Position numbers and translations under genes: made by a program. A DNA stretch of 64,000 nucleotides from Zychaea mexicana. Taxonomy: Eukaryota; Mucoromycota; Mucoromycetes; Mucorales; Lichtheimiaceae. This document shows positions 52,501 through 63,834 of the stretch, in pieces; within the stretch, counting starts at the first letter, position 1; each line of letters begins with the position of its first letter. The stretch covers positions 1 to 64,000 of the forward strand of contig NW_026516664.1 in NCBI RefSeq assembly GCF_025766255.1, in the 5' to 3' direction. The notes beneath the pieces were generated by a model. The model saw nothing but the letters and a program-made list of their open reading frames with translations, did not search any database and was not told where the DNA came from.

Positions 52501-52618
52501 ACAATGTTATTATAGTTCTTATGCTTCAGGTCCGTGCGTTACTTGTTTATTTGTTTGTTTGCTGATGTTTACCTGCGCCAACTATAAGGACGTCAGATCT
52601 TTTCTCGTCTTGCGACAT
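49522..52618 (-). CDS. Phenol-hydroxylase-like FAD monooxygenase with degenerate FAD motifs
   Basis: Class A flavoprotein monooxygenase fold plus a C-terminal thioredoxin-like domain, as in fungal phenol 2-monooxygenases. Six exons: 52618..52573, 52477..52415, 52343..51813, 51745..51617, 51479..51312, 51167..49522, giving 860 aa. GAGPTG (residues 14-19, across the first splice) and the DG motif (VLGADGTHSFVRQKLG, D203-G204) are kept. The GD motif, usually GDAAH...P, is GGAAQSVCP (331-339), so the Asp and His that contact FAD are gone. The acidic residue ending beta-2 is also not seen. The C-terminal half has long Ser/Thr inserts and the thioredoxin-like segment LGLDKVYLDHDQQAHTLYNVRHSPSVVVVRPDGYIGA. 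All introns are phase 1 and keep frame, so the gene looks maintained. Its activity is doubtful and its substrate unknown. Confidence 0.85.
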
Positions 52619-54203
52619 GGCTCAAAATAGAGAGGAAAACAAAGAGAGGACGGTGGAGTAGGATGGATGGGAAAAAAGAAGATATGAAAAGAGAGGAGAA
52701 AAGAGTGTTTGTCTTTTTGCCTAAAAGACATCAAATGTGAAGCAAATAGATGGCGGAACACCAAATGCCGCTATTTCAACGTAGCACAGCTTTGTTTCCG
52801 GCTTCTGCTGACGTACCGATTCTTGTGCGCTGTGGATGCGCCCTTTTCGGATCGACTCCCTCGTGTTTGCAGATGCTCGTCGACTACTATTGCTATTGGT
52901 TACTATATTCCCTCATCGTTACATGAAAGCTCGCAGCTGTCGGAAATAACCCCACACGATCCAGGGTATGTGGGTACTTCATTTTATGCTGTCAATGCAG
53001 TAAGTGCACCAAATCGGCATCGCACATATCAAGGAACGTCCTATTACTGTAAGGGATAGTTTGGCTCGATATGAGATGTGCTGTATAGTATGTCCATGTA
53101 GCCTCTTAAACGAAAAGCTTAACCGAAAAAAACAGCTGTTGAAACACGCATTGTTTCTCTTGTTAATATAACCTTAAAATTCAAGTCATGCTCTCACCGG
53201 AAAAAGGAAATGTACCTGAACAACTGCACACGTAGGTTGACGTACTAACGCATAAATAGTAAATTCGCAGTGCTGCCATCACCACGGGTACGAATAACAT
53301 AACACGTCGTCATCACGGACACGCAAATGCTTTCCTAATATATTCTCGTTTACTGTAGCCATCGCTACAGTAAGAGTCAGGATGACAGAGTATGTTTTGA
53401 TAAAACCAATGAAAAAATGCAATGCATGTCTATAACGAGTGTAGTCTAAGTTTAATTCATACACTGAACCCCACATTCTGCTTCCTTGTTTATTCCATCG
53501 TCGTGCTACTTTACACAACAACTGAAACAGGCATTTATCCCTGTCTCACTAACGCTAATATGACAGTAAACGTTATTTATCGTAGCAAGTAGTATCTGTG
53601 CTACAGAATTGAATGGCATTTATTTACCAGTACGTCGGCTATTACAATCCATCGACCATATTAAACTCTAATTGGTTTACCTTTGAAAGAAGCCTTCCTA
53701 TTCTAGTATTAGCATATGTCCCTCTTCTTTTCCCCCCTTTATTAAATATTTCTCTATGCTTAAACGCATGAGTAACAAGTCTTTTCCCAAAAGGTACCTA
53801 ACTCACGATGACGATGTTGTAATACATACTTAGACAGTACTCTACAAAACAAAAATTCAATGACTACTATGCCATCCTCGCTCCTGTCACCCAATAACGT
53901 CCAAAAGTAAAGGCCATATACGCAGATACTCACTCTACTCCACCAATTTGCTTATGTATCAGACAAGGGTGGTGTATATACTGCCCTTTTGCATTGTTTA
54001 CCCACCTTTTTAAAAATATAAAGAGAAATATAACAAAGACGAAGTAGAGATAGAGAAGCGGAAGATGATGCAACTTCCACTTTTAAGAAAAAAGATAGTA
54101 AGAAGAGAAAAAGATGGGATATGCTGGATTGCCAAAGAATCAGCACAGTGAATGGATGGACGATTTGAATGTTGTGGTTTATTCTATATATAAAAAGATA
54201 TAT
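52619..54203. other. Spacer between flavoprotein and Rab genes
   Basis: Promoter side of the flavoprotein gene and 3' side of the Rab1 gene. I see no gene; open frames at 52709-53059 and 53279-53521 carry no features. Confidence 0.5.
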
Positions 54204-55380
54204 TTAGCAGCATCCACCACCTTGCTTGGGCTGAACAGCAGCACCCTGGCCAACGCTGACTGTCGATTTGGGCTGTTGTTGTTGCATTGTGCTGCCAACC
54301 TTGTCCTTGATTTGCTTGGCCATCGTCAAGAATGCCTGTTCAACGTTGCTAGAATCCTTTGCCGAAGTCTCCAAAAATGGTATATTCAACGAATCGGCCA
54401 ATTCCTAGTAACCAAAACCCCCAAACCCAATCAATGCATGGATTAGTTTTGTGTTAAATGCACTGCACACTCAAGTCTCTCTATCTCTCCTTGAAATTCT
54501 TACCGCCGCCTGTTCGCTTTCGACCGCCTTCTCCATATCGACCTTGTTGCCAACCAACAGCTTACTCACGCCCTCAGCAGCATATCGCTCAATTTCCTGC
54601 ATCCACTGCTTGACATTGTTGAAGGTATCCTGATCAGTCACATCGTATACGACAATGATACCGTGTGCTCCGCGATAGTACGACGACGTAATTGTGCGGA
54701 AACGCTCCTGACCAGCCGTATCCCACTAAAAAAGAGCCCGAACCAACCCACCCACAATAAGAATATATATTAATGATTTTGCGTTTTCTATGCGTGATGT
54801 GTATTTAAATATGCGCGTGTGGCCACCCGTGTGAGCACTAACTACTACTTTTATACTTACGATCTGCAACTTGACGGTCTTGCCCTCAAGTTCAATGGTT
54901 CTGATTTTCTATTTAAACAGTTTGAATTTAGTTCTTCACTTTCTGCCATTTTTAAAAACACAAATCGTTTCTACCCTTTTCTCTTCCACTGTCTTCATCT
55001 TATCTTCATCTCTTCCATAGTTAATAAAAATGAGCGATATAAATATAGCATTTACATACAAAGTCTACACCAATAGTGGAGATATATGACTCAGTGTAGG
55101 TGTCATCGGCAAAACGAAGCAAAAGACAAGATTTGCCTAGTAAAATCGTTACAAGATGAGCATAACGGCGTACATTTGTGTATAACAGTGGTAGAAAAGC
55201 ACTCTTTTTCGTCTAACGTACCGACGCCAGAATCACCGATCAGAAGGAGCTTAAAGAGATAATCGCTACAATTAATAGCCAAGGTGTCAGCATTCAAGTG
55301 CCTTTTTACAGAACGTCTATTGTGTTGTTGATTTTTCAAATAGGAAAAAAGGGCACGATACTATACTATTCAGAATTCAT
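54204..55380 (-). CDS. YPT1: Rab1/Ypt1 small GTPase
   Basis: Controls ER-to-Golgi transport and autophagy initiation. Six exons on the minus strand: 55380..55367 (14 bp), 55265..55222, 55136..55060, 54908..54861, 54725..54504, 54404..54204, giving 201 aa. The tiny first exon encodes MNSE plus part of Tyr, giving [20 protein letters not shown] as in yeast Ypt1 (MNPEYDYLFK). The P-loop GDSGVGKS, switch [13 protein letters not shown], switch [25 protein letters not shown] and ETSAK are all intact. It ends in a Gln-rich tail and GGGCC, the double-Cys geranylgeranylation site. Length is close to Ypt1 (206 aa). Effector residues are Rab1-type rather than Rab8/Sec4. Every junction is GT-AG and in frame. 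Confidence 0.96.
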
Positions 55381-57368
55381 GGTGGAGTAAAGGAAAAAGA
55401 TGTGTGCAAAGTAAAGGCTGGACTAAATGTCGCATCACATTATCCACACTCCATCAGTTAAAATTCCGACAGTAAGATTTACAACGAGTGTCCCTTTTAC
55501 CTGCGGTCTTTGACGTTGCGCAAGACACTGGCCACCTGAGAAATGAAGAACGATGTATACTAGCTGATGTTTATTGTGCTTAGCAGTATTTGCCTGATCG
55601 AATGTAGCTAACACAAAGGCCAGCAGCGCATGATCACAAAGGATGCATCATGATTTGAAAAGAAATGGACCAGACTACGAGACGATACAACGAAAAAGCG
55701 TCATACATCTCGTATCAGTCCCCTTTATTTGCCATCGCATACCAAGAAGTGAAGATATAAAAGAAATAAGGACAGGACTTACTGGAACAGAAAGAGAGCT
55801 AGAGTATGATAAATAACTCAAACGTCTCCTCGATGACTTGATCGATTATCATACAGGGACCAAAAAGTAGTGAGCGGTATCAATGCCAGTATCAAACCCA
55901 TAGTATGTATGTGGTCAACCACGGTTTCCTTGTAGAGGACATTAACAGGCGACAACATTTGTACGGTGCTTGTTTATCAAACAACTGCAGATTTAAGAAT
56001 GAAGATCGCTGCAGCTACAGTATGGGGTTGGATGGTATCTCGCGATAGACAAAAGTTCGTTGGAAAAAAAAGTCGTTGTTGGTAATATCTTTTTCTCTGC
56101 CTTCTGATGATTTAAAACGAAAAAATTAGTATTAACAGTAACGGACGAGTCACCTTTTATTAGCTGCCTTACAGCGAACTTTTAATAAAGCAAGGCTAAT
56201 CAATGTGCCATACCGTATAATGCACTGAACCCCTGAGCATCTTTCTCATCTGACGCAGTATTGCCCAGTGCAAGAGAGATAAACGCACCGTAGATCCAGT
56301 AGGCGTTCAGCTTATTTCCACACGTTGAGCGGTTGCCAGACGGGAACGAGGGACTTCCTTTCCTTTTTTACGCGGGCACCCTCAAGCTAATTTTCGATAG
56401 ATGAGAATCATTAAACGACCGCAGTTTGCTAAGGAACAGCTCGGTGAGTATACAGTAGCGACCATCAGCTACTGTGTCTTGAAAAAAAACAAAGTGATCG
56501 GGATGTAGTATACATTCTGAGAGAGCAGATAACTTTGTGTAAGAAGATAAGTTTTCCGATATCATTGCAGAATACTGCAGGCGGGATTTGACATCCAATT
56601 ATCCACATAAGATGTATCCTAATAATGCACTCATGAATTCGCAAAAAGGGTCCGTACAGGCTGTCTCTACCACACTGCCAAGTGGATGGAATCGGGCGAT
56701 CATACTCGAGCGTTGCCGATGAGCTGAAAAATTATTCATGCAAATGAAGGAGAGCCAACAGGCGCTTGGCTTGAATTTACCACAGTTGATATGTGTATGG
56801 TAATGGAGGCGCACAGAACCGAGAGGCAACGGTAGATGATGTCATTAGGACTAGCAAAATACGTAAAACGACAGCAGTAGATGCTTTTCTCTTATCATAA
56901 CCTTAAGCCCCTCCTTTGAGCGTGCACAATAAGATAAACGCCATGACACAGACCTCGAAAGGTTGACAACATAATAAGCAGTTAGGATACAGCTGGTTTT
57001 GGAAATGGTTTTTTAAAGAAGAGATTATAAAGAATAGGCAGACCATAATTCACTATTGAACGACAAGATCAGACAAAAACAAAGAAGAGCTCCAAATGTG
57101 ATATAATAGATTATGGTGTAATTGCTAGTGAATAATATAATACATTTTACTTTTAGGAACATCTTTGGTAAATAAAAAAGCAAAAAAGGGAGGTAGTAGA
57201 AAGTAGCGCGATCAATACATAAGCGCTAAAAGAGTGGCGGACTTTTCTAGAGCAGGTGTTTAAAATAAATAGGACAATATATAGGAATATGAATGGTGGA
57301 GGAGATGGAGGTACAAAATATTACTAATAGGAATAGAAAATAAGGAAAAGAAGAATGATAATGACGAT
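55381..57368. other. Spacer upstream of Rab1 and downstream of transporter
   Basis: Two kb with only short frames on both strands. The Rab1 promoter must lie in the first part. I see no other gene or RNA that I can support. Confidence 0.5.
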
Positions 57369-58982
57369 TTAACTGCCAAACTCTTCCTTAAGACCTTCGA
57401 TAGCAGATTTGCTACCAAAGATTAAACCAACGATGCCAAGCACAATAGCAAGAGCACCAAAGGCCAACTCATAGATCGGTTTGTTGCGGAAACCGGTTAG
57501 CCGGTAGTAAAAAATGATAGGGAAGATGAAAATCAGAGTACAGTTGGAGAAAGCGCCCAGCAAGGACATGATGTTACCAAAAGAGGGTACGAGAACAGCA
57601 ATGACGGTGACGATGACGATATAGATAACACGTACGAGCACGCGCAAGAGAAACTCGACCCAGCGAGAGTGATGGAACGTGGATATCCGCAGCATCTTTT
57701 CGAGATCGAGAGCAAACGAAGTCATCAAGACAGGCATGGCGAGCAATACGTGAGCGGTAATAATAATGATAGCGGCAAGTTTAGCGTCACTTTCGGGCAA
57801 GCTGTTGTAAACTGGAGATGCGACATCGACGCCATAGTAGTAGTAGCCGGGAACAGCAGTGATAAAATAAATAGCAACGCAAGTTGAAAGACCAGCAACG
57901 ATAACACGGTTCCAATGTTGTGGGGTACGCATGCCTGCTTCGACGTGAGGATAAACAGGGTTGCCACCGAAACTGAATGCAATGGAACTAAGTGCGATTG
58001 GGAACATGTCCCAAATGACAGGGTCGTGATGTGGGTTCAAGTCACGCTCGCTGTCGTCTTTGACAGCCATGGCAAGTACAATCAAGACGGTAACAACGGT
58101 AGTCAAGACGCCAAACAGACTGGTGACACCGACTTCTTTAAGTGATTTGAAAAAGATGTATGGAACACCAACGACGCAGGCGCAGATGATGGTCCAGATT
58201 TCAAACGTCAATTCGGCGGATGTGCCTTGGCAGACTTGGTGGATATTTTGGCCAGCCAACATGACGTACAGGATAGGAACACCAATAAGCGTGATAGCCG
58301 TAAAGAAGAATGCGATCCATCCACCAATTTTTCCGAATGCTGCTTCGGCTACTTCCTGGTAGGAAGTGAGTCGAGATTGTCCATCGTGATATAGGCATCG
58401 AATCAACACAACACCCGAATCTAGTGAGTCATAGTGATGGTAATTATGATAGTGGTAAATACATCGTTGAGTTTCTTTCCTATTTCCTGATTCCGTCGTT
58501 TTCGTCTATTCGTCGCTGTAAAACAGAACATTTGGCTTACATGTTGAGAAAAACCAACTGAGAAATAAAATAAGCAGGCCGATCCAGCCGCCCTGTGCCA
58601 AAGCATACTATTAAAACATTCAAAGTTTAGTCGTCTTTTTCTCTCGAATTACTCGCACGCTGAGCTTAGGAATCACTGTGATAATTACAGGTAATTGTAA
58701 AGCACCAGTGCCAGCTACGACACAAACGACGTTAAAGTAGGCATAGAAAGAGGATCCTTGTGCTTCACGTTCAACACCATGACTAAATTTGCCGCCGAGT
58801 TCGTAATCAACTATTGAATAAGATTCTCGTCAATAATTTTCCAGGGGGGTTGTTTCTTTTCGCTATTGTTGTTGCTGTTGCTGTTGTTTCATACCTATTG
58901 ACTGATTCTCTTTGACAGATTCTGTTGTACTAGGAGCTGGGGTATGGTGGCCCTTTTCGGCCGTGATTTCTTTTATGCTCAT
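57369..58982 (-). CDS. Amino acid transporter of the AAAP (Aa_trans) family
   Basis: Proton-coupled amino acid permease. Four exons: 58982..58895, 58810..58689, 58607..58541, 58420..57369, giving 442 aa. A short polar N-tail (MSIKEITAEKGHHTPAPS) leads to the first helix, GTGALQLPYALAQGGW, split by intron 2 exactly between QLP and YAL; this is the family's best-conserved segment. SYQEVAEAAFGKIGGW, MFPIALSSIAFSFGGNPVYPHVE and a PSFGNIMSLLGAFSNCTLIFIFP region follow in typical order, with about eleven membrane segments and a short C-tail. The PHVE segment resembles plasma-membrane or endosomal AAAP members more than the AVT1-like gene at 35-37 kb, and the two share little beyond the fold, so they are not a recent duplication. 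Substrate not predictable. Confidence 0.92.
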
Positions 58983-59982
58983 AAGAATGAAAGGCCAAGT
59001 AGCATCGGCACGGAGAAAAACTTTATGTGTTTAATAAAGAGAAAAATAAAAAATTCAGACGAAGAAACAAAGAAAGAGAGGAAATTCAATAGAAAAGTTC
59101 GGATCGAGGGATTGGAGAGAAAACAAGGCGGAGTGTTTATCTCGCTCGCTCTTTCGTACTATTTTGCTTGACTGGACCGATATTTCCTTAAGTCCTGAGC
59201 GCCGACTCCGCCTTTCTTTTTCTTGGATAAGTGTCATAAAATTTGGTCTTAGAAAATGAAACAAGAACAATAACAAGTGACAAGAGCGAACAATAGCCGT
59301 TTAAGTATGTCGTGGCATCCAAATCATTGTCTAACCCAGAAACTAATAAAATTTCCTTTCGTGATACTTTATACACGACACGATCGTCTTATCGCGAGAT
59401 AAAGGCTGTCAAGATCACAAGTTCTTCGTAATCTATCGGAAGAAAAAACAGGTCGAATGTTACTTTTTTGTGTGGAGAAGATACCACGCATAACCGAATA
59501 ATTTCCCGAATGCAAGAAAAAACTTTGATCTTGGACTAATCATATGATTTATCTGGTGTTCAAGATCCTGTCCTGTACTCATAGGTAAATGATATATAAG
59601 CGGGCTGTGCTCAAAGAAAAAGACCTCCATTTTACCTATCAATCCGACGAACGAATCGAGAAATAAGCGGAAATCCAAAGTTCATTCCTAGTGGAGTCGA
59701 TACATTTACTGCACACATTGAGACAATGTGTCAAATATGTGACAGGTACTATCAATTCCTGTAAAGTATTAGTACTGATCTGCTTAGGATCTTCAAAGGA
59801 GAAAAACTTCAATCTTACAATACCACAGAATGACGCAATTTGCAATTACATTAAAACATTGAGAAATACGCTCAATTATGTTCTCTGCACGACAGCAGGA
59901 ACAACAGATGGTTGTCAATCACATTTGCGGCACCACGCTTCCAATTCCTCCGATAGGCCGAGCAATTCTTCCATCAACGTAG
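58983..59982. other. Spacer; upstream part of an unrecognised gene
   Basis: Transporter promoter first. From about 59690 coding character appears on the plus strand: GVDTFTAHIETMCQICDR just before a possible GTACTA..CTTAG intron (59752-59790), then RIFKGEKLQSYNTTE ending at TGA. These may be broken or misread 5' exons of the gene at 59983. Confidence 0.35.
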
Positions 59983-60584
59983 CAGCAGCACTACTGTGCA
60001 ATCGTAAAGAGGTCGATCTATTGGCACATTTCTTTTATAACTGATTGTGCAAGAATGCCAACTATTAAAGATGCATATGAACATCAAGATGATAACTTGA
60101 GGAATTGTCTTTGCCGCAACGCTTCAACTCAATGTGAATCCCTACAGTATGCGCACTTCCAGCTAACATTACTCACAGTTAGCAAACTCATATTCTTTTT
60201 TCTTATTCGCCCCTTACCCAGCGCATCCACTGCGGATATATGGAGAATTGGAATTTGAGAATGAGAAAAACCATTTGTGGAGGTGAGTAAAGGAAAATTG
60301 TAGAGGATCACTACACGCGCTGCAAATTTTATTTCATATACCGGTAAAATAAACTGTAAGGCTGTTTCTCAGACAAGTTCAATGTCACTTTGTTCTCCAT
60401 CGACATTGACTGCTTTGCAGACGATCACAGTAGCAACTATATTGTTCGTTGCAATTGTCTCTATTGTGCGCAAACTGGAACAAGATTGATGAGTCTCGCA
60501 GCAAATCTGAGCATATTTTATCTTCTTGAACGAGCCCTTGAGCTCCCTCCTCGCTTCGCATATGAAGAAGGCATACAACAATAA
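59983..60584 (+). CDS. Unrecognised gene, 3' three exons (possibly decaying)
   Basis: Exons 59983..60177, 60222..60282 and 60373..60584 join in frame through introns of 44 bp (GTTAGC..ACCCAG) and 90 bp (GTGAGT..CTCAG) to give 155 residues and a stop. The protein is dense in Cys, His and aromatics: SIYWHISFITDCARMPTIKD, then CGYMENWNLRMRKTICG-DKFNVTLFSIDIDC, then RCNCLYCAQTGTRLM and LPPRFAYEEGIQQ. Clean continuity across two introns with no stop makes chance unlikely. The 5' end is unclear: upstream frames contain stops (TGA near 59832), and no start codon is certain, although ATG 60055 is in frame. So this is either a gene with more upstream introns or a truncated remnant. I do not recognise the family; the CxCxxC cluster might bind metal. 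Confidence 0.45.
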
Positions 60585-60664
60585 CAAACACGCACAAACA
60601 AGTTGAACGCAAAGAGGAAATAAACTTTTAAACGGTACATTATACTACTAATCACTAATAGAGT

Positions 60665-60789
60665 GTCGATGTTCTAGCTTCCCTGCTCTTAGGCAGGTAC
60701 TGACAGGAGAAACCACGGGAAGGTGCATCGACATCTGCTCCCGTAACCCTCTACCACAAAGCTAGGGTCCTGTCTTGGTCGCTTTGTGG
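60665..60789. other. Strongly self-complementary block, candidate structured RNA
   Basis: Three stems can form. GTCGATG (60665-60671) pairs with CATCGAC (60726-60732). CTTCCC (60678-60683) pairs with GGGAAG (60717-60722), nested in the first. CCACAAAGC (60754-60762) pairs perfectly with GCTTTGTGG (60781-60789) around an 18-base loop. An alternative hairpin CCTGC/GCAGG (60682-60697) also exists. It matches no snRNA, 5S, SRP or tRNA that I recognise, and no T-run terminator follows closely. Confidence 0.35.
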
Positions 60790-63700
60790 ATTATCGAAGG
60801 TCGATTGGTATTGAGCTGCCCAGTGCTAACTCACCAATCCACTTACATGCAACCACCTACCTTAGAAGTCGCCCCACCTACACTTATCTATCCTCATTCG
60901 CACTCACACCGGCACACACACAGAAAAAAAAGGAAGGGACTTACCATACGTGATTGTGAAAAAGTGAAAAGAGAAGAGAAAAAGCGAGGAAGCAACACGT
61001 TGCGGAAAATGGGTGCCTTTTATGCACACGTTCAGATCCCGCTTCCTTTTTTTTATAAAAAAGAAAATGCACCCAACCCCAGTCCACAGGTCCGTGCTAA
61101 CAACGCGGGAAAGAATGACAGATCCTCTGTATCGTAGACGACAGTAACACGATCATAACGCACTTTATCACACTTTGGTACGCGCTTTTCACCTTTTCTC
61201 TTTTTTTACTTTCTGTGTTCGCGTAGTTCCGTTCGCGAAATAATCGAAAGGAAAAAAATGTTCGGAGGGTATGCACACCAGCTGCAACGGGTGTGATGGT
61301 GTGTTTCGCCCCTTCCAACCCCCTCGTTAACATAAATTTCACACTCATGTGCTCAGTAGCAAGGCTAAGATTATGTATGCTTGACTTTCGTACGAGCAAA
61401 CATCCTATATACTTGTATAAGGGAGCGTTTTTTTATTTTTGTTACACAATCCACCACATCACACCACAGTCGACCGAGACTTTCTTTAATGTCTCACTCG
61501 TCCCATGAAGGTTAACGCAGTACAAACATCTTATTCGATATAAACGACATTGACCCGAACCCTGTACAGAGATCCTCTGCTCCCTGGCTTGGCCTTTGCG
61601 CTAACCCAATCTAATACACGCCCAGTCATCCTGCTGATGAAAGGTATAACACTATCCGCTATCCCTGTTACACCCGCCCCTCTTTGCATATACTATTGGA
61701 ACTTTATCGCCTCTTACACACAAACACACATATCAACTCTCCACACATCCATAAAGAAACCCCCACAACATCTATCAGTCAATCAAAGAAACAAAAAAAG
61801 ACAAAGCTACTGTAGCATTAATATTTAGCTTAATTCATTATCTCTTTTCTTTTCTTAACATACAACACCAATCAGCAAGAGCAATTTACATAAAGTCAAA
61901 CTCTGTTATTTCGTATCCGTTCCCTTCTTCTAAAGCTCATATCATATACGAAATTAGTAGGATGACGGCGTATGATATGTATACTTTCATGCTGTTTGAC
62001 GTGAGTGGAGGGGGAATGCTCACTTACACTGGGGATGACATAGACACTATTGGTTACTGCTTACCTTATTTCTGGTAACACGGAAGGGATGGAGGCTAGC
62101 AACACCAATTCAAAGTGATGACATGCTGCAAATGGAAGCAAACAATAAATAAATATGGGTACTGTAAACTTTACGTTAGTTCACCTTCCTTCTTTGGATT
62201 TTAATATGTACTTAGCCGTACGTACTTCGCCACTCAAATACGTAAATCGGTTCTGACGCTGTGTATCTGTACTACATGATTTTGCGTACTTCCTATCTAC
62301 GGCTTTACGTAACTTCATATCTTTTCTGTGCCTCGTTTGAGTACTTAGATCATACAAAAAGTAAATGGCATAGATATTGGGAGTACGTGTTTGCTTGTAT
62401 CTGGTATGTGATGAACATTGTGCTTTTCGGGGAACACCTCCATTAATGATACATAAGACAACACATCGCCAGCGCAAGCGATATTATCGCTATGTCAGGC
62501 GCGCGCACTTGAAAATGGCTGCAGGGAGCCGCGACGAACGGCCAACGGTCGTCGTAACGGCTAATCTGAAATGCCAAGATTACCTGCTTTTGGTCCCATC
62601 CCGCACCTGATGTGCATCATCTATAGGCTTTATTAGTAAAGTTAGACGTAGATGCTATGACACGAGTACTGTTGTGCTACTGTACCATGAATAGTACATA
62701 TCAAGGTACTATCTTTACTTAATCAAAGCATGCTACTGTGATGATGACCGATAAGAGAGTACTATGACAAGCCAAGTTCACGCTAGTTGCAATCTAAGGA
62801 TGATTTACTAGCTCCCAAGTCGATACTTTCATTGCGAGCACTTAGGTAATACATGGCTTATGAAGCGACATCCACATTGCTCAAATACTCTAAAACAACT
62901 CCAACAGTTTAGATCATTCTTTTGCTGTAGGAAAAAAGACGCAAGACTAGGACGGCTCAAGGACTCCGCCGCTCAACCAAGAGGTATATTAAATGTTCAT
63001 ATCTTACTACTCCTTACACTGTCTATATACCATACCAGCAAGAAACGATTTTTAGATGGTCGTATCTGGAACTTAGAGCAATACCATAACATTGAATTAC
63101 AAGGTCAGCCAGTTGCAAGTATTAAATGACTACGATTCGAACCTCATGGGCCGTTCGCAATGAAGTGTAGCACGCTTAATCTTATATGTATCTCTTACAG
63201 GCTGTTGACAGGGAACGAAACGCTGCTCTCATAAATTCGAAATATTTGATTTATTACATATGTTGTCACTTACGGCTGTCCTCTGCACCGTCCTCTAGGA
63301 CTCCAAAGGCCTGCTGACATTGAGTAGCAAAGAAATTAATTAATGGATCGCTTAGAGAACGCTCAACAACTAGCTGGTGACTGGTGATGAGCAATAAGGT
63401 ATCGATGAAGGTAGGATGGCTATAAAGCCATCGATAGCCGAAATGTCACGGAGTATTGACGCTCCTACACCGCTTCCCGTAAGGATGCAGCGTACGTAAG
63501 TAGATGGATAAAAGTACTATCACTTTTATCCCTTGAGAAAGAAAATTGCTGCAAACTGACCTATATACTTCTTTACTCTATATTGTAATTCTAGCGTGCT
63601 GTTTATCGTTACTAATGCATCTATTTCTCTTATATGTATGACATAACCAAACATGCTAATAAAGCCCAAATGCCCAAATAACCCGAGGGCGGCGTTTAAA

Positions 63701-63803
63701 AACCTGATTTTCCTAACTTGCTACTGTTTTGTCCCACCACCAACCACCCTTCCACCCTTTCCTGCGCTGGTGCGCGCACACAGATACAACAGCAGCCGAA
63801 AGA
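60790..63803. other. Gene-poor right flank
   Basis: AT-rich, with short frames only. C/A-rich microsatellite-like leader sequence occurs near 60840-60930 and 61680-61760. I found no intact gene before 63804. Confidence 0.45.
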
Positions 63804-63834
63804 ATGATTATTGACGGCAAAAAGCTTGCATGTG
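63804..63834 (+). CDS. Probable first exon of a copper-fist transcription factor (runs off window)
   Basis: ATG at 63804 encodes MIIDGKKLAC and then one base before a GTAATT donor at 63835. Copper-fist proteins (Ace1/Mac1/Cuf1) begin with M-[IV]-[IV]-x-G-x-K-[YLF]-AC-E-x-C-I-R-G-H-R, so this exon covers the start up to the first zinc-binding Cys, and a phase-1 splice would supply the following Glu. No continuing exon is visible in the remaining 166 bases, so the intron must extend past the edge, or this is a stub. The match rests on ten residues plus the splice phase. Confidence 0.45.

Noticed and set aside
35281..57715. The two amino acid transporters as a tandem duplication
   Set aside because: Intron positions and conserved motifs differ and the genes are 20 kb apart; they belong to different AAAP branches.
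63128..63160. GATTCGAACC string, a tRNA B-box complement
   Set aside because: Neither the T-stem nor an A box can be formed around it.
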